DNA of 64,000 nucleotides from NCBI RefSeq assembly GCF_020740795.1, contig NC_067312.1, forward strand, positions 50,921,905-50,985,904. The letters run 5' to 3'. The number at the start of each line of letters is the position of its first letter. Position 1 is the first letter of the stretch. The notes under the pieces were generated by a model, which was not told the origin of the DNA, made no database searches, and was given only the letters and a program-made list of their open reading frames with translations. Position numbers and translations under genes: made by a program. Source of the DNA: Apus apus (taxonomy: Eukaryota; Chordata; Aves; Apodiformes; Apodidae). This document shows positions 51,648 to 63,480 of the stretch, in pieces.

Positions 51648-51669
51648 ATGGAGGCAGAGCGGCCATGGG
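51648..51669 (+). CDS. Predicted first coding exon of gene B (partial CDS)
   Basis: An ATG in strong context (GGCGGGATGG, G at -3 and +4) opens a frame reading MEAERPW, with one extra base of the next codon before a consensus donor (TGGG then GTGAGTGC at 51,670). The exon thus contributes 22 coding bases and splices in phase 1. It lies 63 bp downstream of the nearer CCAAT box, so the 5' UTR would be short. The rest of the gene would lie to the right; no acceptor exon was recognised before 64,000, so the first intron may exceed 12 kb. I do not recognise the gene from seven residues. Alternatives are that translation starts elsewhere or that the exon reads through the donor into a GC-rich frame, which seems less likely. 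Confidence 0.5.
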
Positions 51670-52994
51670 GTGAGTGCGGCGGCGGCGCCCGGGGCCGCGG
51701 CGGCCGCGCTGGGCAGGCTGGGGCGGCTCCCTGCGCCTGTGACAGGGAGACGGCGGCGCCGCCGGGGAGGGGGAGGAAAGCGGCTTTTGTGGCTGAAAAA
51801 AGAAAAAACGGGGCTGCGGAAAAAGGCGCGGGGGAGGAAAACCCCGCGCCCGGGGAGGCGGCCGGCCGTGCGCGGCGGGGAGCGGGGCCGAGCCCCAAGC
51901 CCTCCCCGCCGGCCAGGGGCGCAGAGCCCCGCACCGCGGGCTGCAGGGCTGGGAGAGCCCTGCCCGGCGTGCCGAGGTGCCCTCCCGCGGCGGCGGGGCC
52001 GCCCGGCGGCGGGGCGCTGCCCGCGGTGGCACCGGCCCCGCTTTGTTGGTGCGGGGGGCGGCGGGGGCTGCGCTGCCGCAGCGCGTCTGGCCGCGAAGGG
52101 CGGGCGGGGAGCGGGGGCCGTGGTGCGCCCGCGGCTCGGCCGGCTCCTTACACATGGATTTAACATGACAAAGAGATGGTTGGGTCCGCGGCTTAACCTG
52201 AATCCTGTGGGGAATCATAATGCATTATGTATGAAGCAGTGGGTCCTTTCTTTCCCTTTGTCAGATGCGCAGCTTTTATTCTAGTAATTAGGTCATTGCC
52301 AGCAGAGCCCTCCTTGGTTTTTGCAAAAACGCCTAGAGATTTTTTGGAAGGCACATATGCTGCCGAATTATTTCGTCCCATTCGTTGTTCGACTCAAGAC
52401 CTAAAATTCTACCCGTTGTCTTACATGGAGGACCCTGGCTATGAGCTGTAAGGAGCATTTTTCATTTGGGAGGATTTTCTTCAGGGGATTGGTGGAGCCC
52501 GGTTTTGACTTGATTTGGGTTGTCATTCACTGAAAGATGGTTTCTAAGGACGTAGCAAGAAATAGGCAGCTGCTTGGTTTGCCTGCAAGTCTTTTCAATA
52601 AATTACTGTGCATACATCAGCCATACCGTTTAGATCAATCTCAGCTTTTAAATATTTATCCTTTGCTATTCTGTTGAAATAACTTCTTTCTTGTTACTGT
52701 TTAGTCAGTTTTTCTGTTACTTCAGTTAATAGATTTATGAATGTTTTGTCAAAATTAAGAGTTCTTTGAAAGTCAATGTAAACATACGTACTGAAAGTAG
52801 TTTCCTGGAACCTGACTCTTGTGTATTTTTAAGGACATTCACAGTAACTGGTAAAATATTTATTTCTCCTTCTCAGTTCTGTAAAATACGGTGATGCACA
52901 AAAGGTTTGATGAAGACAAATCTAATAACTTACTGAATTTAAATTTCTGCTTTATAGTAAACATCCCCTCAAAACATTTTTTTTTTTTTTAATA
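51670..52994 (+). other. Probable start of intron 1 of gene B
   Basis: The donor is followed by about 500 bp of CpG-rich sequence and then AT-rich DNA. An open frame at 52,227-52,451 follows an acceptor-like tract (CTTTCTTTCCCTTTGTCAG ending at 52,264) and is moderately protein-like. Joining it to the MEAERPW exon gives a stop within a few codons, so it is not the next exon in that frame. No other exon is recognised. Confidence 0.45.
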
Positions 52995-53436
52995 TCATAG
53001 AATCATAGAATCATAGAATCTTAGGGGTTGGAAGGGACCTCGAAAGATCATCTAGTCCAACCCCCCCTGCTAGAGCAGGGTCACCTAGAGCACATCACAC
53101 AAGAACGCATCCAGGTGGGTTTTGAATGTCTCCAGTGAAGGAGACTCCACAACCTCCCTGGGCAGCCTGTTCCAGTGCTCTGTCACTCTCACAGTAAAAA
53201 AATTTATTCGTATATTCACCTTGAACCTCCTATGCTCCAATTTCCACCCATTACCCCTTGTCCTATCACTGGTCATCACTGAGAAAAGCCTAACTCCATC
53301 TCCCTGACACTCACCCCTTACGTATGTAAACATTGATGAGGTCACCCCTCAGTCTCCTTTTCTCCAAGCTAAAGAGACCCAGCTCCCTCAGCCTCTCCTC
53401 ATAAGGGAGATGTTCTACTCTCCTACCATTATTTTT
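52995..53436 (-). mobile_element. CR1 LINE copy 7, antisense 3' fragment
   Basis: The fragment begins with three copies of an ATCATAGA-type unit, the reverse-complement CR1 tail (52,995-53,020), then GGGGTTGGAAGGGACCTCGA and TAGTCCAACCCCCC. The minus-strand frame at 53,085-53,345 reads [20 protein letters not shown] and [20 protein letters not shown], an intact C-terminal segment. It is one of the better-preserved copies, so relatively young. It sits beside a T run at 52,978-52,990. Confidence 0.94.
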
Positions 53437-54874
53437 AGAATCACAGATTTCCTGTCTATCAGGAAGAGAGGCTTTTGATTATGTTAAATTTTAAAACATA
53501 GGTTGAGGACTTAACCATTTGGAGTAATTGATTTCAAAAGGTAAATTGCTGATACTCGATGTTGCTTCTGTCATGTTTTGAATGTTCATTTCAGCTTCCT
53601 AAATGTTGAAAGATAAAACAGATGCAGAGGTGCTTTCACCACTATTACCTGGAAGAAGAGAGGGTGACAAAAGCACAGCAGTGATTTTGATTATGTTTAT
53701 GCATCTTCCTGTACCTTTGTAAGTCTTACAAAGGAACAGTCTTAGTGTTGTGTAACAAGCAGAGCGGTTCCTGCAAGAAGCAGGAGTCACGCTCTTGAAA
53801 ATGACAGCTTGAATAAAAGGTCACCTTTAAATATAATGCTTTATTTATGAATGCAGACCTTAACGTCATCCCTTAAATGCCATCATGATACTTCCTGAAA
53901 CATTATACAAAATATTTGGTTATGATAGAGTTTCTGATAGATGTTGTCAGAGTACACAGTGTATCACCAGCATGGAATAATACATCATAAGTTAGAAATG
54001 CATATGGCTCAAAATCTGTTCCTTTGGTCCCTAAATTCTTAAGTTGGATTTCAATATGTGTCTCAGTTAAGTTGTTAAAAGTATTATGTTGATAAGACAT
54101 ACATGATTCATTATTTTTTCATCAATGTAATCCGGTTTAAAATGGGATATACTACTAATTTTATGCTGTGACAGTAAACAAAGACCAAAACTCCACTGTT
54201 GGTTTTCCAAAATTCGTGCAGGATAGCATTAACAGATGTTGATACATTTCCTGCAAGACAGATGGTCTTCTGTTTCCTACAGGTGCTGAAGGGAGCCCTT
54301 AAGATGACCCTGATTGGTCATCCAATCTGGGAAAGCATCTATTATAAAATAATAATTATTAATTATTTATTAAAAAGAAAATAAAAGCTGATCTATTTAA
54401 TGTTAGTGGTTTTGGGTTTACTTTGTGTTTTCAGTTAAAATTGGAGAACAAAAGCCTATCTCAGACATTTTAGAAGCTTACACTTTATAGAGTTGAATCC
54501 TTGAAAGATTATGTAAAATCTAAAAGTAAGCAGGAGCAAGTCATATGCAGTGAGGACATACACAATTAGCCATGAATAATAAAGATTAAGATGGTCATCA
54601 TCATCAGGATGAGTGTTCAGGCTTGTGAATCATCCCTGGTCCAATGTAAGTTATGATTCAAATGATGTCTGGACTGCTTTTTGTTCAATATAGTATTTAA
54701 ATGCAAATCATGTTTTGTATTTTCACACTTGTATTCTGAATGCAGCATGACTAACCAGCTGAGGAACTTCCCAACCCAGAATTATAAAGGAAGAAGTGGG
54801 TCTTTTCCCTTGGCAGTGTATTAAAAGCTGAGCTTGACTGTTCATAGCCTGAAATGTATGACTTCTTGGTTTCA

Positions 54875-54877
<3 letters not shown>

Positions 54878-54903
<26 letters not shown>
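54878..54903. repeat. T26 homopolymer
   Basis: Twenty-six consecutive T residues follow TTTCACTC. No retrotransposon body is attached on either side, so it is not obviously a poly(A) tail of an antisense insertion. Confidence 0.9.
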
Positions 54904-54908
<5 letters not shown>

Positions 54909-56077
54909 TAATGGGAATGTTTTCTGGATTGCTAGCATTCTTCAGTAAAATTCTAAACATGGGGTAATTTCTATTTCTCACTTGACTCCCATCATACAGG
55001 ATGTGTAATGAGGAACGCAAGCCAAGGGTTCAGACCATCATCTCTTCCTGGTCTTTTAAGGAATGCATAGAACACACATCACTTTTTATTGTGAACCTTC
55101 ATCAGCTAAGTTTTGTTTTGATTAGGGAAAATGAATGATGATTCTGCTTACAATTGAGGAGTACAGGCCAAGTATTGAACTTAAGGAAGTATCCCAAAAT
55201 ATATCAGTGGATTGAAAGCTTTTGCAAAGTTATGAACTAATTTATCAAAGAACAAAGCCAAAAAAAGCCCTCTCTATCCTACTCCCCTAGCTGAAAAGAT
55301 TTAGGAAAGTCAGGTTCAGAGTTTCAGTCTGCTGTAGACAATGATAACTTTCATGCAGAAGTGGATAGAAAAACTAAGAAGAAAATCCTCTCAATACAGC
55401 TGAGGTTTAGAGAAAATGGTGTAGTCTCTTTTAAAGGGACTTACTCTTTCACAAATTGTGTTCAAATAGCTGATAATGGCTTTTCATATGACCCTTGTTT
55501 TTTCTACAGGACTAGAAATCCAGGAGTATATAATTTGGTATAGCTGTAAATTTTTGTCAAGGTAATCTTTTTCAAATTTATTAAAAGGATTTGTGTTACA
55601 CAACTTGCAGTTTGCTGATATCAAAGCCGTTACAGCTAAAACTAGCTGTTGAAGAGCAGCTTTCTGTGATGGCTGTATTCTGCTTCTTCCTGCACCTCTG
55701 TGATGACATGAGCATGCTAATAACAACGCCAAACAAATGAGCACATGAACAGAAAGTACCAGATCTGCTGTTCCACTTACAGGCAATTCTTATTCTGTGT
55801 TGAGTATTTTCTTAATTCTCTTTAACCCCACCCAAAGCCTTACAGGGCTTTCAGATTCCTCATTACATTTGTGTGCCCACATAGGCACAGATGAGGAGAA
55901 AACAAAGTAGTCTGCCTGCTAGCTGCTACTGACTGAAAGTTTTGGAGTTTTAAGTGCAGGTAGGGATAGGAAGATTAAATATGCTGACAACAAAAGCCAG
56001 TTTAATAAAGCGTAGCCTTATTATGGGGTGGAAATAACATAGTTGTTCAGTGTAATGCTAGAGAAGGAAAAAATGCA

Positions 56078-56094
56078 GATTTTTTTTTTTTTTT
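56078..56094. repeat. T-rich homopolymer
   Basis: A run of about sixteen T residues is seen directly in the sequence. Confidence 0.8.
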
Positions 56095-57463
56095 CTTCTC
56101 TGTCTGGAATGAATTGGCGTAATGGGCTTTTAAGACCTGAGGCTGATGGAATATTTTTTAGTCAGTAGGAAAGGTAAATATTCAACAATGCCTGTAAAGG
56201 ATAAACATTTTTAAATCAGCAAGCCTCAAAAGCTTGCCGTGATCTGAAACGCTCAAGACAGTCCCTGGCCTACTGATAACTAATTTTTTATAAGTTCTTA
56301 AATGCAACACTTAGAGTGCTTGTATTTTGCCCTGGTTGAAAAAGGACAAGCAAAAGGATATTGCATACAAATGACTTAACCTGAAGACAAGCTTCAAACA
56401 GAATAAAGGGAATTCCAATACAGGAATTGAAAAAATGCATATTGGCATGGTTTATTTAATAATAAGAACAGCCAGAAAACCCCTCTTTTTTCTCTTGAGT
56501 GTATTGATAAAGCCAACTGTATGAAAATGGTGCACTTACGGCTGAAATTAGCAAGTGAGACTGGCTTACCTTGGAGCAGCTGTGCTGGATTTTTTCCCCA
56601 GTCTATCAGCCTTGTCCCTCTTTTGAATAGCTGTGCAACAGCTGCTGAATCATTGTGGTTAATGGCCCAGCACAGTAAATTAAACCGACACCTATTTCAG
56701 ATTACCTTGGCAGTCAGGCAGTAATCTGCAGCGGTTTAGGCAGCTGCCACTTGAGCAGCTGAGCCCATCTCTCTTCCCTGGGTGGGAACCTTGCAGCCAT
56801 GGGTAGGGCAGACAGCTGGGGGCAGGCACTGGTGCAGCCCCCACAGCCATGGTACTAACTGCTTCTGAGTCAGAACCCTAGGGTAGTGCTTAAAAAGATC
56901 TGTTTTAAAATGTATTTAAGATAAAATAATTGGAAAAATCCAGTGACAGTATGACTGTACCCTGAATTCAGAGTGATATCCCCTCAAAGAGACAACTCCC
57001 CATTAGTCGCATGGAAATGAATGACAAAACTGAAAGACAAGATATTTGGTGCAGCACTGAAGAGTTGAATAGAACTTGTGGATGTGAGAAAAATCAGAAT
57101 TGATGGTCCTTTCCAAGCTTAGTAAATTGTGATCAGGACTTTAATGAACTTCAGATACAATAATGGCAAGTTATTACATTAAGAAGATAAACTGCACTGT
57201 GAAAAATCTTCACTTAAGAGCACAGGAGCACATGTACGTACTGGTGGTGGTAGTAGAATGCTAAATTCTGTTTGCTTGTTGTTTGAACATTTGATTTACT
57301 ACCCTGCTCTCAACAAAGTTCATAATCCAAAATCAGTTACACAACTAGGAGCCTTGGTTGACCTTGGTGCATTTTGGATTGGGCATTATTGAAGTCAGAA
57401 GTTTGCCTTTTTTTCATTGATTTTGAGGCCTGAAGTACCCATACAGCTTATTTGCCAAACATT

Positions 57464-57498
57464 TAAAAAAAAAAAAAAAAAGAGAGAGAAAAAATAAA
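57464..57498. repeat. A-rich / GA-rich tract
   Basis: A run of about seventeen A residues is followed by GAGAGAGAAAAAATAAAA. Confidence 0.8.
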
Positions 57499-57805
57499 AG
57501 CACCTCAGGCAATTACTGGGGGAGGGAAAGAATAATTATCCTCTTTAAGATTTCTAAAATTGAAACAGGTTATAGTTGTCTAAAAACGTTATCTAGCTTT
57601 ATGGATAGGCAATGTCAGGTTTTGGTATTTATTGTTGAAAAATCACCTGGAAGGATTTTGTATTTTACATTGTTCTTAGTCTACAGACTAATCTGTTTTA
57701 TGAAAGTTGCTTCATAAAAATAGGATGCTCTGGTAACAGAGGTAGCTTTAATGGATGAAAAAATAGAAATGAGAGTCTGAAATATTTTCATAAGGAGATT
57801 TAATT

Positions 57806-58092
57806 AATCGTGGAATCGCAGAATTGTTGGAGTTGGAAGGGAGCTCTACAGATCATCCAGGCAACTCCCATGCTCAAGCAGGATCCCCTAGAGCACCTTA
57901 CTCAGGACTGCATCCAGGTGGGTTCTGAATATCTCCAGAGAATGACACTCCACAGCCTCCCTGGGAAGCCTGTCCCAGTGCTCTGTCACCCTCACCATAA
58001 AGAAGTATTTCCTCATATTTAAATGGAGCTTCCTGTGTTCCAGCTTGTGTTTGTTGCCCCTGGTCCTGTCACTGGGAAGCAGAACCTTTTTA
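57806..58092 (-). mobile_element. CR1 LINE copy 8, antisense 3' fragment
   Basis: The fragment begins AATCGTGGAATCGCAGAATTG and runs through GGAGTTGGAAGGGAGCTCTA, CTGCATCCAGGTGGGTTCTG, CCCTGGGAAGCCTGTCCCAG and TTGCCCCTGGTCCTGTCACT. It is 5'-truncated after about 285 bp. Several substitutions place it as older than copy 7. Confidence 0.92.
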
Positions 58093-58488
58093 GGGCATTT
58101 TGAGTATATACGGTTACTGATTTCAAATAAAAGGCTCTCTGATCAATAAAAAATTCTGAGATTTCAGGGAATATTGTGGGATTCAAAATTAAAAAGAGCG
58201 CACCTAGATTCCTGATTTCTGTGCAGTTACTGGTGTAGTTTTCTTAATGTAGAAAAATGTATATCTAAATTTTAACAGTATGTTTGCATAAATTTAGCCT
58301 TATTGTTTTTAATTCTAGTGTGTAAAGGAGTTACATTCAGCTTGAAATTCTTCGATATGTATATTCATGCAAAGTGCTGATTCAGTAAACCATTACATTT
58401 CTTGTCATAATTTCACCTTATTTTGATAGGAGATGGAGAGTACACCTCTTGATGATGAGAAGTATGGGTCAGGGAAGTAGAAGACCAA

Positions 58489-58661
58489 GATTACCCATGG
58501 AAGTTGTGGATGCCCCCTCCTTGGAAACGTTCAAGGCCAGGTTGTGTGGGGCCCTGAGCAACCTGATCTAGTGAGAGGTGTCCCTGCCCATGCAGGGGCA
58601 TTGGTACTAAATTATCTTTAAGATCCCTTCCAACTCAAACCATTCTATGATTCTGTGATTT
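58489..58661 (+). mobile_element. CR1 LINE copy 9, short 3' fragment
   Basis: Only the last 170 bp of a CR1 remain: GTGGATGCCCCCTCCTTGGA, GTTCAAGGCCAGGTTGTGTG, then CATTCTATGATTCTGTGATT at the end. It lies 400 bp from antisense copy 8, in the opposite orientation. Confidence 0.92.
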
Positions 58662-59068
58662 TAGGTGCAAAGGGAGGTGCAAAAGGGAGCTTGGCTGAAG
58701 CATAATAGTGAATTTTGCAAAAGTGTTCCTTGCTTTCCCTTCAACTGGTTACTTCTGCTGTGACTGAGGTGATACATGGTTGTGAACCCCATCTGACCAA
58801 GAGGGTCCAGAGTATGAATCTTTCCCCAGGTCAAGAGTTTTGACCATTGAGAACTCAAAAGAAGGGGATACTTTTTAAAATATTTTTTTGTACACAACTA
58901 ATTTGGAGCATAAAGCCAAGGATTAGTTTTGGGACCTGAACTCTGATCTGTTGTGTCTAGTTTGAGGCTGCTCCTGAAACCTATTTCCAAAAGAGAGGCA
59001 GATTTTCATTTTGGCAGTCTTGGCTCAGTATACATGGAATGGTTTGTGTGTAAGGAAGCCTTGTAATT
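58662..59068. other. Spacer between CR1 copies 9 and 10
   Basis: No gene or repeat is recognised in these 400 bp. Confidence 0.6.
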
Positions 59069-59312
59069 TCACAGAATCACAGAATCGTTCTGGTTGGAAA
59101 AGACCTTTAAGATCATTGAGTCCAACCATAACCTAACTCTACCAACTTCAGTGCTTAAACCATGTTCCTCAGAACCAAATCTATACACGTGCAGGGATGG
59201 TGATTCAGTGACTTCCCTGGGCAGCCTATTCCAGTGTTTAATTACCCTTTCAATGAAGAAGATTCATTGTAATATCTAATCTAAACCTCCCCTGGCACAA
59301 CCTGAAAAAAGT
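59069..59312 (-). mobile_element. CR1 LINE copy 10, antisense 3' fragment
   Basis: The fragment begins TCACAGAATCACAGAATCG, then TCTGGTTGGAAAAGACCTTT and ACCATAACCTAACTCTACCA. The AACCTAACTCTACCAA segment and the TTAAACCATGTTCCTCAG stretch mark a CR1 subfamily different from copies 7 and 8 but shared with copy 11. Confidence 0.9.
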
Positions 59313-60317
59313 TGACTGTACCATTCACAGTGTTCAGCATCAGAAAGCCTAAGCTGCTTTGTGGTCTTGCATTGCCTGTGTCCGTTTCCCCTATTTTAAA
59401 ATTAAATAATGGTGTCTTTTCTGAAATGCTTTGGAATTTCATTATTTCAGGAGGAAAAGATACTAATATCTTGTAGACATGAAAATAAGTACAATATTAT
59501 TCTGTGGTGAAGTTTAGGATTACAAGGTTGGATTTCTGAACTGCTAAGTCCAGTTCCTTCCTGTGCAGTTGGCTAGGCAAGGATGTTGCTGCATTTACAA
59601 CTTCTAATGGATGTTGCCAACCTGTGCTGACAAATGACTGATTTGTACTCATTTGTTCTGAGTCAGTATTGTTTTTTAACACAAATATTTTTCTCCTGTT
59701 TGAGTGTTTTCCCTTCCCTAATGACAAAACTGTAGCTGTGTCATCCCAGTCTTTGTTGTGTTGAGGCAGCAAAGGCTTGCTTGTCAAGTCTCGTATGAGA
59801 GACTCCCTAGTACTCCAACTACTTAGCATCTTTATCAGCACCCACTTAAATTAACTTTTCTTACCTGTGTCTTTGTAAAATCACTTGATAACTCCAGGGA
59901 TTGCATTTGCTTTCCTCGTGCCAGTCTCATGTTGGCAGGGCGCAGGTGCTCTGCAGGCCAGGTCATCTGCAGGCCAGGTGCTCTGCCGAGAGGCTCAAGT
60001 TGCTTCTCTCCACCCACTGCTGCCAAGTGATAAGATGCTGCCTACATGACTGGCCTTACGTTATTACGCCATTTAATTTCACTCTGTTTCTACTGCTCCA
60101 TTTCTCAGTTCAGTAAGTTCCTTGTGTATCACGTGTTGTCCTTTGACCATGTGAAGTCAATGTTGAGTTTATGAGAGCAAGCTTTGATGCCACTTCTTGT
60201 GCCAAGGTCCGTAATGAAACATTTAAAAATACATGTCACAGACTAGTTTGGGGGGAACTTTGCTGACTTTCCTCCATCCCAACAATTTGGCTTTCAGCAC
60301 TACCCAGTGTCATCTTC
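59313..60317. other. Intron-like DNA between CR1 copies 10 and 11
   Basis: No recognised gene. A minus-strand open frame of 114 codons (59,497-59,841) has no recognisable product. A short direct repeat (CTCTGCAGGCCAGGT, then TCTGCAGGCCAGGTGCTCTG) lies near 59,948-59,982. Confidence 0.5.
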
Positions 60318-60984
60318 ATGGAATCTCAGAATCTTTCTGGTTGGAGATGACCTTTAAGATCATGAAGTTCAACCATTAACCTAATTACACTGAGTCCAGT
60401 ACTAAAACCATGTTCCTGAGCACCACATCTACACGTCTTTTAAACACCTCCAGGAATGGTGAGTCATCCACCTTCCTGGGCAGCTTGTTACAATGCTTGA
60501 CAAGCCTTTTTGGTGAAGAAAATTTTCCTAATATCTAAACTTCCCTTGGTGCAACTGAAGACCATTTGCTTTTGTCCTGTTGATTGTTACTGGGGAGAAG
60601 AAACTAACCTCCACCTCACTACGCCCTCCTTTCAGGTAGTTGTAGAGGTCTCACCTCAGCCTCTTCTCTAGGCTAAACAACCCCAGTTCCCTTAGCTGCT
60701 CCTCATAAGACCTGTTCTCCAGACACTTCACCAGCTTTGTTGCTCTTCTCCTGACACACTCCAGCAACTCAATGTCCTTTTTGGAGTGAAGGGCCCAAAA
60801 CTGACCCAGGATTCAAGGTGGGGCCTCACCAGTGCTGGGTACAGGGGGACAATCCCGTTCCTAGTCCTGCTGGCCATGCTATTTCTGATACAAGCCAGGA
60901 TGCTGTTGGCCTTCTTGGCCACCTGGGCACACTGTTAGCTCATATTCAAGCAGCTGTTCACCAGAAAGCACCTCCAGGTCCTTT
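60318..60984 (-). mobile_element. CR1 LINE copy 11, antisense, about 670 bp
   Basis: The copy begins TGGAATCTCAGAATC and runs through AAGTTCAACCATTAACCTAA, the C-terminal coding region (reverse complement of [20 protein letters not shown] at 60,728-60,922) and on to the CACCTCCAGGTCCTTTTC segment near 60,970. Frames are broken. It belongs to the same subfamily as copy 10. Confidence 0.92.
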
Positions 60985-62323
60985 TCATATGACCCTGTAT
61001 TGAATGCCTTGGTATAGTTGGGGTAGGTGAGATCTGCAGTTTCTAAAAGGAAGTTTATGCTTCTCCTCCAATACATAGTAGTCCTTCCTTTACAGGTAGG
61101 AAAAAGGAGAATTATGTTGGAGGGATAGGGATGTAGGTATACATATGTCTGCCTGGAGAAGTCCAGATGCCTCAGCCAGTGAGTGGCAGGCATTGCTGGA
61201 GGCAGATTCCTGTGTGGTTCACAATGTAGTGCTAACATGCAGCTGGCTGCTTTCTGTCCACTTTGTAGTGTGGATGTACTGACTGCAAAAACATTTTGCC
61301 CAAACCTTGCTATGTTCCTGAAAGGTATGGTGTACACTTCCCACTCCCTGTTGAAAATTCTTGCTGAATCCTGAGGGGCCGATGCAAATACCCTGGAAGG
61401 AGGAAGCAGCTGCCAGGCATTGCACATTTCTGCCATTCCTGCTGGTGCAGGCACCTTTTTGGCACAGGCCTTGGCAGCCAGCAGAGCTGCAGTCAGGCAG
61501 GGTAGCTCCTGTCAGATGCCAAACTGGCAGGAGTGAGCTTCTGCCTGTGGCAGTGTCACTTATTGCCCATTTGGGCATCTAGTTAACAAAAAAATGAAGA
61601 TGTTTTGGACTACCTAGCTTGTAATTGGATTTTTTTTTTTTTTTTTAAATCTGAAAACCCACAGAGCAAGGTTTAACATTTGAATAAATCAGGAAGTGAG
61701 TCTTAATCTGAGGCAGAATGCTGTCTCCTGATGGTAATGTCCTACTTCCATGTCATGAACATAAAATACACAAAAGGAAGATTAAGGATTTGGATCAGGA
61801 GGGGGAGAAGATGAAGCAACCAAACCTCCCTTTCAGAAACTGTAACCTTACTCTTTTAACATAAGTATATATAAGCTTATTTTGCATTTAAAAATATCAA
61901 AGCTATGCAGTTGCTGTCTTTCTGTTGTAGCTCCTCCCCTTGTTCAGTTTTCTCCATTTTCTTCATTGTATATATGTGCCTTGTTAATGTGGCTAATTGC
62001 TTTAAATTCCAAATTTGTGATAATTCCCCAGTGTGGACAGAAAATGGAAAAACTTGATTACCTGTCTTTTCCTACTAATAATGAATTAAAATATTAGAAG
62101 AAAAAGATACCCTAGCTAGAATCAAAATGCACATCAAATACATGGCACACAGCAGTTTCTGTAAACTAGGTATCAGTGAATAAATTTATGATACACTTGA
62201 GTTGAAGCCAACAGATTCTGTCAATATTACAATACAATACTAATTTATGACAACTAATGTGAACATTTTTCAGCTTCTATCTGCCTTTCCTTGGGATCGT
62301 GCAGACTTTTCCGTGCAGTATAT
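60985..62323. other. Intron-like DNA, nothing firmly recognised
   Basis: A minus-strand frame covers 60,879-61,454 but its C-terminal part is CR1 copy 11 read out of frame, and its N-terminal part is not recognisable. A T run of about seventeen lies at 61,630-61,646. Base composition is moderately higher in G and C at 61,380-61,570. Confidence 0.5.
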
Positions 62324-62545
62324 AGTTAAAATGGGAGTATTTCTTTCTCCCTTGTGATGGCAGAATACTTGTGATGGATTTCTAGAAATGTGTTACAGTA
62401 TCACCCAATATAATATGGGTTGTCTTGATATCAAGAATAGCCTTTTGTATTTTTACTCTACTGTGCAATATGACCACTCCTGGTGTTGGAATTTTTCAAA
62501 TATATTTGTTTTAATCATGCCTTGGAAAGTAATTTTACAACATTC
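62324..62545 (+). repeat. Direct duplication, copy 1 (about 220 bp)
   Basis: This segment is repeated, with scattered substitutions and small indels, at 63,481-63,706. Shared exact stretches include TTCTAGAAATGTGTTACAGT (62,381 and 63,541), TGTCTTGATATCAAGAATAG and AAATATATTTGTTTTAATCA. I do not recognise it as a named repeat. Confidence 0.85.
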
Positions 62546-63480
62546 TGAAATGTGAACTATAGCTGTTGGTTTTATTAATAAGATTGGAAACTATTAATTA
62601 TTAAAGAAAAAGATAAACTAAATGAAACTGAAGCAGGATACCCTTGTTTAATTGCGGGGGAGGGGGAGCATGGGTTGGTTGGTTGTTTTGTTTAGTTACA
62701 ACTCTCTTAGACAGCTCTTCACCTTTTAGGTGAAACAGCCTGATGGTAAAAGCACAGAATTCACAACAGATATTTTAGATTGCCTTAGTTTATCTAAAAA
62801 TTGTGTCTCCAGCAAAGCATGACCGAATTTTGAAAAAGGACTTTTTTACGGTTTGGGTTTTTTTGTTCAGTTTATTAGTAAAGTCATGGAAGTTGCAATT
62901 CCATAAGTGGCAGGCCTCTTCCTTCTCCCCATCCTTAATGTTAAGATATTAATTAATTTATTTGTTTATTAGTTTAAATTTAGAAAGATTAAAGACAAAT
63001 TTTTAAATCTGCATTTGGGAACTAAAACCTTTTTGAATAATTTAACCTATTTTTTAGTAGGCTGGATAAGATTTTTCTGGAAGAGCAAGTTGATTACATA
63101 AGGAGTTACGCAAGCACTAAGGTTTAGTGAAAAGGTACAAAGAAAATGCTAAATAAGAGGTTTTATTTGTTTCATCTTTTCCAAAATACTGCGGTAAAGA
63201 TGAAAAGTAATATTGTCCTGTGAGTTTTTTATATTTTTTAGCTTGAGTTACAGGCCACATATTTAGGAAATTCCTGTGATGACATTGGAAGGGTAACTTG
63301 TACTTAAAAGAAGTGCTAGGCTTCCTTTTACTCTCTTGAATGGCTCATGAGTAGGAAACTGATAGCTTCAACTGTAAAGAGGTTCAAATGTTGTTAGCCA
63401 TGTTTTAGTTAATTTACATTGTTAGATTAAAAACTTCAGTGGTTTTTGGTTTGGAAAGTGGGGGACAATGTGTATTTTAT
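62546..63480. other. Unique DNA between the two duplicated copies
   Basis: AT-rich with no gene recognised. It is not itself repeated elsewhere in the window as far as I can see. Confidence 0.55.

Larger units (their letters stand above)
51081..52190 (+). promoter_or_regulatory. CpG-island promoter B
   Basis: About 1.1 kb of very GC-rich and CpG-rich sequence has abrupt edges on both sides. It contains a cluster of GC boxes at 51,468-51,487 and then two inverted CCAAT boxes flanking an E-box at 51,536-51,585. These sit 60-110 bp upstream of a strong-context ATG. Orientation to the right is inferred from the ATG and the splice donor that follows it. Confidence 0.82.
53437..57805. other. AT-rich, intron-like DNA
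   Basis: No gene is recognised. Homopolymer tracts are listed separately. Open frames are at most about 100 codons and look random. Confidence 0.55.

Noticed and set aside
51086-52284. Several long overlapping frames on both strands in CpG island B (up to 365 codons).
   Set aside because: GC-rich DNA has few stop codons; frames overlap on both strands, give Arg/Ala/Pro/Gly-rich low-complexity translation and ignore the consensus donor at 51,670.
54878-54903. T26 run as the poly(A) tail of an antisense processed pseudogene or SINE.
   Set aside because: I see no recognisable gene or SINE body on either side.
60879-61454. A 191-codon minus-strand frame.
   Set aside because: Its C-terminal part is antisense CR1 copy 11 read across frames; the remainder is not recognisable.
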